From JADHLJ01 sp038118725 (GTDB lineage Bacteria > Pseudomonadota > Alphaproteobacteria > Thalassobaculales > Thalassobaculaceae), in the NCBI GenBank assembly GCA_038118725.1, contig JAYOIK010000130.1, forward strand, positions 1 through 7,665: 7,665 bases of DNA, in the 5' to 3' direction. The translations under genes were made by a program, and so were the position numbers. Shown here in pieces: positions 1 through 5,992 of the stretch. The notes under the pieces were generated by a model. It saw only the letters and a list, made by a program, of their open reading frames with translations. It did no database searches and was not told where the DNA came from. The number at the start of each line of letters is the position of its first letter. Position 1 is the stretch's first letter.

Positions 1-1306
1 GCCACAGCGTGTAATACGCACCGATGCCATTCATTATGTAGTTTATATAGCGTATGATTAATATAAAGGTAATCGGCACCAGAAACGCCGAAAATGAATA
101 AATACCCCATTGAATAATTTGGCTTGCGGTGAACAGGTCCAACCTCTCGCCGATCTCACGCCAAATAAGCGGCGACGCGAGTTCGACCGTCAAACCGGTG
201 ACGCTCACCCCCACCAAGACCGCGAGAACCAAGGTCACACAGATTGTCAGCAAGGACGGAATTGGGTTAGGCGAGAACAATGTATCCGTTTTGACGCCAA
301 TCTCATCAAGATCGGCCCAGATCCCTTCCTCGCGCTGATTGTTCCAGACCAACAAAAACGCCATGAGATAGCTCAAGCGCGTACGCAGATCCCTGATCTC
401 GTCGAACACGGCTTTGGCGCTGCCGACCTGTTCGACATCGCTAGACTTTCTGAGCGTCGGATGGGTCGTCAAAAAGTTATTGAAATCGGCCTGTATCTTT
501 CCCCACTGGACCTCTGGGTCGCTAAAGAATTCCGAAAACGAGCCGGAACAATCTCGTACCTTTAACTCGTACATCAGCAAGCGCGCCTGCGCCCAGTTTA
601 GTCTCGGCCCATCATCAAGGATCTCAAAATCGGCTTTCGGGGGCGCCTCGAACTCGATGAGTTTCTGCTCGCCCGCGTGGATCATCTTTTCCAAGGTGCC
701 TTCGGTCGGTTTCAATCGCCGCAAACGGTAGGCCGGTTCCTTGACCCGGGTCGGAATGGCCGCCCATCGCCGGAACGCGCGATGCGCCAAGGTAAATGGA
801 TTCCAATCCATATCGCGGCTCAACAGAAGATTGATCAAGACCGGAACCGCCATCAACTGGATCCATTCATCGGTCTTGCGCGCTCCCCCGACGGAGCCTT
901 GCGACGCATCGCTCGCGGCCGAGCCGCCGCCCGCCTGTCCCAAGAGCAGCTTGATGAAGTCTTGAAACTCCGGACGGGTGACCATCAGGGCATAGACGCC
1001 AATCGCGATCGCGATGAAACAGACTCTACCGAAATTGTACGGGCCTTTCCGCGCGAGATACTTCGTCGAAACGTTGATATTCTTCTCTAGAATATCGGCC
1101 CGAATGAACGCCGCGTTCGCGTAGTAGATAACCGTGGCCGCGCCGATCAACCGGATAATCCAAGTGACGACGTCGACCTTTTCCCCTCCCTCTTTCCCCG
1201 ACGCCTCCGTCGCGGCGGCAAAAGTAGGATCGAAATTGAAAAGAACAGCGCCGAGAACGGCGCACAACACCCCAAAACCTCGAGCATCCCATTGCGGAAA
1301 CGACAT
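1..1306 (-). CDS. Unrecognised multi-pass membrane protein, 3' end cut by the window edge
   Basis: An uninterrupted frame of 435 codons runs from an ATG at 1306 off the left edge, so the C-terminus is missing. The start is secure: AGGAGGA lies four bases upstream (1311-1317). I do not recognise the family. Reading it directly: residues 11-31 are hydrophobic and could be a signal peptide or first membrane helix. Strong helices follow at about 47-68 and 92-110. A Gly/Ser/Ala-rich linker lies at about 125-142, with a weaker hydrophobic stretch at 149-163. A charged soluble domain spans about 165-345 with basic (178-200) and mixed-charge, probably helical parts. Two further strong helices lie at about 351-375 and 396-425. 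No nucleotide-binding, protease or nuclease motif is apparent. Cysteines (15, 96, 253, 356) are isolated. Several AGA, AGG, CTA, TTA and ATA codons, concentrated in the distal part, differ from the neighbouring core genes and suggest acquired DNA. It is transcribed divergently from terC. Existence as a gene is near certain; function is unknown. Confidence 0.88.
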   Translation of the reverse strand, partial: MSFPQWDARGFGVLCAVLGAVLFNFDPTFAAATEASGKEGGEKVDVVTWIIRLIGAATVIYYANAAFIRADILEKNINVSTKYLARKGPYNFGRVCFIAIAIGVYALMVTRPEFQDFIKLLLGQAGGGSAASDASQGSVGGARKTDEWIQLMAVPVLINLLLSRDMDWNPFTLAHRAFRRWAAIPTRVKEPAYRLRRLKPTEGTLEKMIHAGEQKLIEFEAPPKADFEILDDGPRLNWAQARLLMYELKVRDCSGSFSEFFSDPEVQWGKIQADFNNFLTTHPTLRKSSDVEQVGSAKAVFDEIRDLRTRLSYLMAFLLVWNNQREEGIWADLDEIGVKTDTLFSPNPIPSLLTICVTLVLAVLVGVSVTGLTVELASPLIWREIGERLDLFTASQIIQWGIYSFSAFLVPITFILIIRYINYIMNGIGAYYTLW

Positions 1307-1499
1307 AATTTCCTCCTTTGCACAGGTATTAGACAGTTTCCGATCTCAAATAACAATCACTATAAAATAAAATTATAAGGTCTTTTTATGCGAGTTAATA
1401 AAAGCGGACATGAAACGTGGCGCTTCAATCACCCGTTTATAACGCATTCGGCAAGGACTATCCTGTGGCGCTTTTTACGCCCCACCCCGGAGCCCCCTC
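1307..1499. promoter_or_regulatory. AT-rich divergent promoter region between the membrane gene and terC
   Basis: This 193-base gap between two divergent starts must hold both promoters. Its middle (about 1345-1400) is strikingly AT-rich for this genome. It contains several -10-like hexamers, including a perfect TATAAT on the minus strand (complement of 1372-1377) and TATAAA on the plus strand at 1361-1366. None has a convincing TTGACA-like box at 16-18 bases, so I do not assign individual promoters. TAGACA at 1330-1335 is a -35-like match with no partner at the right spacing. I see no terminator-like or obvious riboswitch fold, although TerC-type genes in other bacteria are sometimes controlled by the yybP-ykoY manganese riboswitch. 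Confidence 0.45.
1311..1317 (-). promoter_or_regulatory. Strong Shine-Dalgarno of the left-edge membrane gene
   Basis: On the minus strand AGGAGGA is followed by AATT and then ATG at 1306. This is the best ribosome-binding site in the window. It decides the start of the left-edge membrane gene and argues that this frame, rather than the competing frames on either strand, is the coding one. Confidence 0.85.
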
Positions 1500-2216
1500 A
1501 TGGAATGGATCACCGACCCGACGATCTGGGCGAGCCTGCTCACCCTGACCTTGTTGGAAATCGTGCTCGGCATCGACAACGTCATCTTCGTGTCGATCGT
1601 GGCCAACCGTTTGCCGGAAGCTCAGCGCGCGGCGGCGCGGCGGATCGGGCTGGGAGCGGCGCTGGCGTTGCGGCTGGTGTTTCTGTCGATGATCGCCTGG
1701 ATCGTCGGACTGACCGAGCCGATAGTCGAGGTGATGGATTTCGCGATCTCGTGGCGGGACGTCATACTGATCGCGGGCGGTCTGTTCCTGATCTACAAGG
1801 GGACCAGCGAGATTCACGCCGCCGTCGAGGGAGAGGTCGAGCATGATCGCGGCGCCGCCTCGGTTGGGTTCGCCGCTGTTATCACTCAAATCGTGATCCT
1901 CGATCTGGTCTTTTCCATCGATTCCGTGGTGACCGCGGTCGGCATGGCCGAGCATCTCTGGGTCATGATCGTCGCGGTGGTCCTGGCGATGATCGTGATG
2001 ATCACGGCGGCCGGGCCGATCAGTAGCTTCATCAACGCCCATCCCACGGCCAAGATGTTGGCGCTCGCCTTCCTGCTTCTGGTCGGCATGGCGCTAATCG
2101 CGGACGGGTTCCATTTCCACGTCCCGCGCGGCTATCTCTACGCGGCGGTCGGATTCTCAATCATTGTCGAGGCGCTGAATTTGCTCGCCAAGCGCAAGAA
2201 TAAGGTCCCGGTTTAG
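1500..2216 (+). CDS. TerC family integral membrane protein (YgdQ/YoaE-like short form)
   Basis: A 238-residue, almost wholly hydrophobic protein of the TerC family. Members of this family are inner-membrane proteins linked to tellurite resistance and, in several bacteria, to manganese or other metal export; the substrate of this member cannot be read from sequence. Membrane helices lie at about 11-33, 47-70, 87-104, 121-145, 152-175, 185-205 and 209-229. Family signatures are clear: acidic E20 followed by GIDN (24-27) in the first helix, LDLVFSIDSV (134-143) in the fourth, and HVPRGYLYAAVGFS (207-220) leading into the last helix. The paired acidic residues in helices 1 and 4 are the conserved charged positions of the family, probably metal-coordinating. 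Length matches the compact form without the CBS/CorC extension. GGAG at 1489-1492 precedes the ATG by seven bases. It is monocistronic, divergent from the left-edge membrane gene and convergent with trmJ. Confidence 0.92.
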   Translation: MEWITDPTIWASLLTLTLLEIVLGIDNVIFVSIVANRLPEAQRAAARRIGLGAALALRLVFLSMIAWIVGLTEPIVEVMDFAISWRDVILIAGGLFLIYKGTSEIHAAVEGEVEHDRGAASVGFAAVITQIVILDLVFSIDSVVTAVGMAEHLWVMIVAVVLAMIVMITAAGPISSFINAHPTAKMLALAFLLLVGMALIADGFHFHVPRGYLYAAVGFSIIVEALNLLAKRKNKVPV

Positions 2217-2286
2217 CCGTCTAGGAGGCTCTCATACCTAAACGCGTTGAACCGAACCTTTGTCTTGCTTGGCCGCCTCAAGCTTT

Positions 2287-2413
2287 CCGTCGTCCTGGCG
2301 AAAGCCAGGGCTTGTGGCGAGGGCGTGTCACGTTGCGAAGTATTTGAATTTCCCACCGATTTTCGATCTTGTAACGGTGGCGGCAAGATCCCTGACCTTC
2401 GTCAGGGCGACGG
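2287..2413. repeat. Pair of inverted REP-like palindromes (BIME-like) between terC and trmJ
   Basis: Two copies of one short element face each other. The left copy (2287-2310) reads CCGTCG, then a hairpin with arms CCTGGC/GCCAGG (2294-2299, 2304-2309) and loop GAAA. The right copy, on the minus strand (2413-2390), reads CCGTCG, then arms CCCTGAC/GTCAGGG with loop GAAG. Over 24 aligned positions 20 agree. Of the four differences, two form a compensatory G-C to A-T swap, one turns a T-G wobble into a C-G pair, and one is in the loop, so the fold is conserved. The 79 bases between contain a further 7-base inverted repeat (GATCTTG 2365-2371, CAAGATC 2384-2390). The pair resembles the CGTC-plus-palindrome dispersed repeats seen in many proteobacterial genomes. 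Its place between convergent genes is typical, and it may help to end both transcripts or protect their 3' ends. Confidence 0.7.
2390..2407 (-). terminator. Hairpin downstream of trmJ, possible transcript end
   Basis: A perfect 7-base stem (CCCTGAC/GTCAGGG) with a 4-base loop lies 49 bases beyond the trmJ stop. There is no T-tract on either side, so it is not a standard intrinsic terminator. It may act as a 3'-end stabiliser or a weak bidirectional terminator for the cimA-trmJ and terC transcripts. It is also the right-hand half of the inverted repeat pair. Confidence 0.35.
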
Positions 2414-2456
2414 GAAATGAGCACCGTGGCGAGAGTTCTCATTACCACGCTCGATG

Positions 2457-3248
2457 TTAGCAATCGTCGGCCTCGGTCGCCCGTCGCCCGCGCGGCTTGA
2501 TCAGCGCGCTGACCACGCCGTGCATGGTGCGCACCTCTTGATCGGTGAGATTGGCACGGGTGAACATCGCTCGGATGTTCCGCTTGATGGTCGGCGCGAG
2601 ATGCGGCGGAAACAGGAAACCGGCCTTGTCCATCTCTTCTTCCAGACGGGTGAAGAAGAACTCTCGCTGCTCGACGGTGGCCGGTGGCGCGCCGCCCCAA
2701 TCCGTCTCCTCCGCGACGCCGACATCGGTCTGATACCACTCATAACCGACCAGGAGCACGGCCTGAGCCAGATTGAGCGACGAGAAGGCCGGGTTCAGCG
2801 GGACATTGATCACCGCGTCGGCCAGGATCACATCGTCATTAACCAGACCCGCGCGTTCCGGCCCGAACAGGATGCCGGCCTTGCCGCCCTTGACGATGTG
2901 CCCATTCACCCGTTCCGCCGCCGCCCGCGGCGTCAGTACGATCCGGGAGAGATCACGTTCCCGAGCCGTCGTGGCCAGCACCAGGTCGAGCTCGGCCACC
3001 GCCTCGGCGGTGCTGTCATAGACCCGGGCCCGGTCTAAAACCGCGACGGCTCCGGAGGCCATTGCCTCCGCTCTCGGATTGGGCCAGCCATCGCGCGGCC
3101 GGACCAGGCGCATGTCCATGAGCCCGCAATTCAGCATCGCCCGCGCCGCCGCGCCGATGTTATCACCCAATTGTGGCTCGACGAGGATGATCGCGGGTCC
3201 CGGTCGCTCCACCCCCTCCAGCCCTCGACTGCGATCGGTTCCCGCCAT
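2457..3248 (-). CDS. trmJ: tRNA (cytidine/uridine-32-2'-O)-methyltransferase, TrmJ family
   Basis: A 263-residue SPOUT (SpoU/TrmH) superfamily methyltransferase that uses S-adenosylmethionine to methylate a ribose 2'-hydroxyl; the TrmJ branch acts on nucleotide 32 of tRNA anticodon loops. The three SpoU motifs are all present. Motif 1 is EPQLGDNIGAAARAM (24-38) with the conserved Asn-30 and Arg-36. Motif 2 is ILFGPERAGL (126-135). Motif 3 is VPLNPAFSSLNLAQAV (149-164), which forms the trefoil-knot cofactor site. The C-terminal 80 residues (about 185-263) are helical and charged, matching the dimer-extending tail typical of TrmJ, and the length fits the family. The ATG follows the cimA stop after only three bases (TGA-GCC-ATG), with a G-rich stretch overlapping the end of cimA as ribosome-binding site, so translation is probably coupled. 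A TrmH-type target other than tRNA position 32 is possible but less likely. Confidence 0.9.
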   Translation of the reverse strand: MAGTDRSRGLEGVERPGPAIILVEPQLGDNIGAAARAMLNCGLMDMRLVRPRDGWPNPRAEAMASGAVAVLDRARVYDSTAEAVAELDLVLATTARERDLSRIVLTPRAAAERVNGHIVKGGKAGILFGPERAGLVNDDVILADAVINVPLNPAFSSLNLAQAVLLVGYEWYQTDVGVAEETDWGGAPPATVEQREFFFTRLEEEMDKAGFLFPPHLAPTIKRNIRAMFTRANLTDQEVRTMHGVVSALIKPRGRRATEADDC

Positions 3249-3251
3249 GGC

Positions 3252-4862
3252 TCAGCCCCCGGCGGGTTTGGCGCCGTCCTTCATCAACTTATAGGTCAAG
3301 CTGTCGGACAATGCGTTGATCGAGGCGTCGATGATGTTCGCCGAGACGCCGATTGTGGTCCAAACCTTCTCGTCATCACCGCTTTCGATCATCACCCGGG
3401 TCACCGCGTCGGTGCCGTCGCCGTCGTCGGAAGGCGGCAAAATGCGGACCTTATAGTCGATCAACCGCACCCGGCCGAGCGTCGGGTAATGCTTGGTCAA
3501 AGCCTTGCGGATGGCGATGTCGAGCGCGTTGACCGGCCCGTTGCCCACCGCGACCTCGTGCATCCGGTCGTCGCCGATCTCGACGGTGGCGGTCGCCTCG
3601 GATTCCACGACCAGTTGGCCTCTGGCGTTGAATCGACGCTCATCCATCACGCGGAACCGATCAATGCGGAAATATTCGGGCACGCCATCCAAAAGCCGCC
3701 GCGCGAGTAGCTCGAAACTGGCCTCGGCGCTGTCGAAGGAGTAGCCGATATACTCCTTCTCCTTGATGTCGTCGACCAGACGCTGAATCTTCGGATGTTT
3801 GGGATCGATCTTCACGCCGATCTGCGAGAACCGGGCCAGGATGTTCGAGCGTCCGGCCTGGTCAGAGACCAGGATATGACGCTCATTGCCGACAAGTTCG
3901 GGGTCGATATGCTCGTAGGTGCGAGGGTCTTTCTGAACCGCCGAGACATGCAAGCCGCCCTTATGCGCGAAAGCAGCCTCGCCGACATAAGCGGCGTGAA
4001 TATTGGAGCCCCGGTTCAAGCGCTCATCCAGCAACCGAGAGAGCGCGGTCAGCTTGGTCAGACCGTCGGCGGACACCCCGGTCTCGAAACCCATCTTCAG
4101 GATCAGCGAGGGGATCAGCGCGCAGAGATTGGCGTTGCCGCAGCGCTCACCCAATCCGTTGATCGTTCCCTGCACCTGCCGCGCGCCGGCCCGCACCGCC
4201 GCCAAGGTATTGGCCACCGCGTTTTCGGTGTCGTTATGGGTGTGGATCCCGAGATGGCTACCCGGCACGACCTTGGCGGTCTCGGCGACGATCTCGGCGA
4301 TCTCGTGCGGCAGGGTGCCGCCATTGGTGTCGCACATCACCACCCAGCGGGCACCGGCCTCGTAAGCTTCCTTGGCGCAGGCGAGCGCGTAGTCCGGGTT
4401 GGCCTTGAAGCCGTCGAAGTAATGCTCGCAATCGAACATCGGCTCGAAGCCGCGCTTGGCCGTATGGATCACGCTGTCGGAAATCATCCGGATGTTCTCG
4501 TCCCGGTCGATCTCCAGCGCCACGTCGACATGAAAATCCCAGGTCTTGCCGACCAGACAGGCGGCCTGGGCCTTGCCGGCGAGCACGCCCGCGAGGCCGG
4601 GGTCGTTCTCCGTGCTGCGTCCCGGGCGCCGCGTCATTCCGAAAGCCACGAGTTTGGCCTGGGCAAGTTCCGGCGGCGCGGCGAAGAAGCGGTCGTCGGT
4701 GGGGTTGGCGCCGGGCCAGCCGCCCTCGACATAATCAATACCTATCGCGTCCAGCGCCCGCGCGATCGCCGCCTTGTCGGCAACGGTGAAATCAACGCCT
4801 CGGGTTTGCTGGCCGTCGCGCAGGGTCGTGTCGAACAAATACACGCGGTTGTCGTCGTTCAT
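3252..4862 (-). CDS. cimA: (R)-citramalate synthase
   Basis: A 536-residue enzyme of the DRE-TIM metallolyase family (isopropylmalate/homocitrate/citramalate synthases). It condenses pyruvate with acetyl-CoA to give (R)-citramalate, the first step of the threonine-independent route to isoleucine, in the cytoplasm. Visible signatures are DTTLRDGQQ (11-19) with the catalytic Arg and metal-binding Asp, HTHND (207-211) supplying the HxH metal ligands, and NGLGERCGNANL (235-246). HKGGLHVSAV (300-309) lies in the linker subdomain. The region from about 395 to 530 matches the LeuA allosteric/dimerisation domain, where isoleucine or leucine feedback is expected. The CimA-type segment EHIDPELVGNERHILVSDQ (317-335), together with the overall length, favours the long citramalate synthase subfamily over LeuA; homocitrate-like specificity cannot be excluded. 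No strong Shine-Dalgarno precedes the ATG, but the N-terminus begins just before the first barrel strand as in relatives. It is the first gene of a two-gene unit with trmJ. Confidence 0.92.
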   Translation of the reverse strand: MNDDNRVYLFDTTLRDGQQTRGVDFTVADKAAIARALDAIGIDYVEGGWPGANPTDDRFFAAPPELAQAKLVAFGMTRRPGRSTENDPGLAGVLAGKAQAACLVGKTWDFHVDVALEIDRDENIRMISDSVIHTAKRGFEPMFDCEHYFDGFKANPDYALACAKEAYEAGARWVVMCDTNGGTLPHEIAEIVAETAKVVPGSHLGIHTHNDTENAVANTLAAVRAGARQVQGTINGLGERCGNANLCALIPSLILKMGFETGVSADGLTKLTALSRLLDERLNRGSNIHAAYVGEAAFAHKGGLHVSAVQKDPRTYEHIDPELVGNERHILVSDQAGRSNILARFSQIGVKIDPKHPKIQRLVDDIKEKEYIGYSFDSAEASFELLARRLLDGVPEYFRIDRFRVMDERRFNARGQLVVESEATATVEIGDDRMHEVAVGNGPVNALDIAIRKALTKHYPTLGRVRLIDYKVRILPPSDDGDGTDAVTRVMIESGDDEKVWTTIGVSANIIDASINALSDSLTYKLMKDGAKPAGG

Positions 4863-5067
4863 GACGCTTGGGTCCGTGCAGGCTTTGGGATGCGCGGTTT
4901 CTAGCCCCTATGGCGCGGATTGGGAAGCAGAAGTGGCGCGATGGGGCCCAACCCAGGGAAGGTCGGCGCTCCTCGCAACCTCAAGGCCTCTTGAACCCTT
5001 GAAGACGGCGTGGGAACCTCGCCGCCGTTTGGCCCCTCGGATCATTGGATCATTGGATCAAAAACGA
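4863..5067. promoter_or_regulatory. Divergent intergenic region between cimA and the glycosyltransferase gene
   Basis: These 205 bases separate two divergent starts, so both promoters should lie here. I see no clean -35/-10 pair on either strand. Small structures include an inverted repeat TCAAG/CTTGA around GCCT (4981-4994), an adjacent direct repeat CTTGAACC-CTTGAAGA (4990-5005), and the tandem octamer listed separately. No leader-peptide ORF rich in isoleucine, leucine or valine codons was seen ahead of cimA, so attenuation of the classical kind is not supported. Confidence 0.4.
5041..5060 (+). repeat. Tandem octamer ATCATTGG, 2.5 copies
   Basis: ATCATTGG occurs at 5041-5048 and 5049-5056 and continues as ATCA to 5060, ending seven bases before the glycosyltransferase ATG. 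It fills the place where a Shine-Dalgarno sequence would be expected, and none is visible there. Copy number could vary by slippage, but with only two and a half units this is modest evidence. Confidence 0.7.
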
Positions 5068-5955
5068 ATGACAGATCCCCGCGTCGCGGTCATCACGCCG
5101 ATTTACACCGAGCCCCTCGCCTGGATTGAGCAGGCCGTTGCCTCGGTGCGGGCCCAGCACCACGCATGCACCCATTTTCTGGTCGCCGACGGGGTCGACC
5201 GTGATGATATCGATTTCGAAGGCGTTGTAACGCTGCGCGCGCCGACCCGCTCGAACGATGGCGGCGCGACACCTCGGGCCATTGGCGGAAGAGCCGCTAT
5301 CGCGGCCGGGTTTGACGTGATCGCCTATACCGACGCCGATGATATCGCGGAACCCTTCTTCATCGACGAGGTTTTGCGGGCCTTCGAGGCAGGGTTCGAC
5401 TGTGTCGGGGTTCCGGCGCTGCGGGTCACGACGGCGAATGAGCCGCTCTTCTTCTCCGACGGCACACCGGCCGTCACCTGGGTTCCCCATCGAAATCACG
5501 AGGGCGCGGGAGAGCTTTGCTTCATCCGCGCCTGTGGCATGGCGATTACCGGGGCCTCGCTCGCGCTGAACGAGGTCTGGGCACGCATGCCCCGGGAGCT
5601 TGGCGGCACATGTGACCTTTTCTGGTCCTGGGCGGCCTATGATTCGCCGGCCAAGATCTGCTGGACCCTGCGTCCCTCTTATCGCTATCGCATCACCAAC
5701 GCGGATGTTTATCCAACATACGGCCTGGAGCCGCCGCCGGACGCGACCCGGCGAAAGTCAGCCCTGCACGCACGTCATCACCACGCTTGGAACAGCCTTG
5801 ATCACACCCAGAAAGGCAAGATCCTGTCGCGGATCGGGATCACCCGAGGATACCGAGTGGCCCATGAGGATTGCGCGGGGCTGATACAGACCCACGCCGG
5901 GGGGGCCGCGTTGCTCGCGCTGGATGTTCAGCGCCGGTTCGTGGCGCATCCCTGA
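5068..5955 (+). CDS. Glycosyltransferase family 2 (GT-A fold), unknown acceptor
   Basis: A 295-residue protein that looks like a soluble, inverting family 2 glycosyltransferase transferring a sugar from a nucleotide-sugar donor. The N-terminus has the typical first strand and helix (VAVITPIYTEP, 6-16, then WIEQAVASVRAQ, 19-30). LVADG (38-42) follows, with an acidic stretch just after it. YTDADDIAEPFF (87-98) carries the metal-binding DxD motif (D89, D91) followed by the usual aromatic stretch. The second half (about 140-225), with conserved-looking HRNHEGAGELCF and GGTCDLFWSW segments, should form the acceptor side. The tail contains a histidine cluster HARHHHAW (234-241). No signal peptide or membrane helix is seen. 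The frame is open for 98 codons upstream, but that would overlap the 5' end of cimA; the ATG at 5068 starts directly before the first GT-A strand. No Shine-Dalgarno is visible. It stands alone between divergent cimA and convergent cysS, so the product could serve polysaccharide, lipid or protein glycosylation. Confidence 0.82.
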   Translation: MTDPRVAVITPIYTEPLAWIEQAVASVRAQHHACTHFLVADGVDRDDIDFEGVVTLRAPTRSNDGGATPRAIGGRAAIAAGFDVIAYTDADDIAEPFFIDEVLRAFEAGFDCVGVPALRVTTANEPLFFSDGTPAVTWVPHRNHEGAGELCFIRACGMAITGASLALNEVWARMPRELGGTCDLFWSWAAYDSPAKICWTLRPSYRYRITNADVYPTYGLEPPPDATRRKSALHARHHHAWNSLDHTQKGKILSRIGITRGYRVAHEDCAGLIQTHAGGAALLALDVQRRFVAHP

Positions 5956-5992
5956 CATCGGAATTGGACGCGAAGCGCCTCGGACCGCGCCC

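Noticed and set aside
110..1090. Plus-strand open frames at 110-565 and 677-1090
   Set aside because: They lie antisense to the long minus-strand membrane gene, have no ribosome-binding site, and their translations are rich in Arg, Gln and His without any fold-like pattern.
1026..1356. Two short minus-strand frames at 1026-1292 and 1147-1356
   Set aside because: They overlap the start of the membrane gene in other frames and encode Arg-rich, low-quality sequence. The strong ribosome-binding site at 1311-1317 fits only the frame starting at 1306.
1307..1499. Manganese riboswitch (yybP-ykoY) ahead of terC
   Set aside because: It was considered because of the TerC association, but I could not recognise the conserved loops by eye. 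It is left as a check, not a feature.
1388..1846. Plus-strand frame of 152 codons beginning ahead of terC
   Set aside because: It overlaps terC out of frame, and the overlapping part is Arg/Asp/Gly-rich shadow sequence. TerC is unmistakable in the other frame.
1458..2042. Minus-strand frame of 194 codons opposite terC
   Set aside because: It is dominated by Asp, His, Arg and Gln, the expected antisense image of hydrophobic codons, with no ribosome-binding site.
3795..4904. Plus-strand frame of 369 codons opposite cimA
   Set aside because: Long antisense frames are expected opposite GC-biased genes. cimA on the other strand has complete catalytic motifs, and this frame has none.
4774..5067. 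N-terminal extension of the glycosyltransferase by 98 codons
   Set aside because: It would overlap the 5' end of cimA and adds Arg/Ser-rich sequence unlike a GT-A N-terminus. The first beta strand begins right after the ATG at 5068.
5956..5992. Terminator between the glycosyltransferase and cysS
   Set aside because: Only a 3-4 base stem around GCGAAGCGC is visible, without a T-tract, too weak to call.
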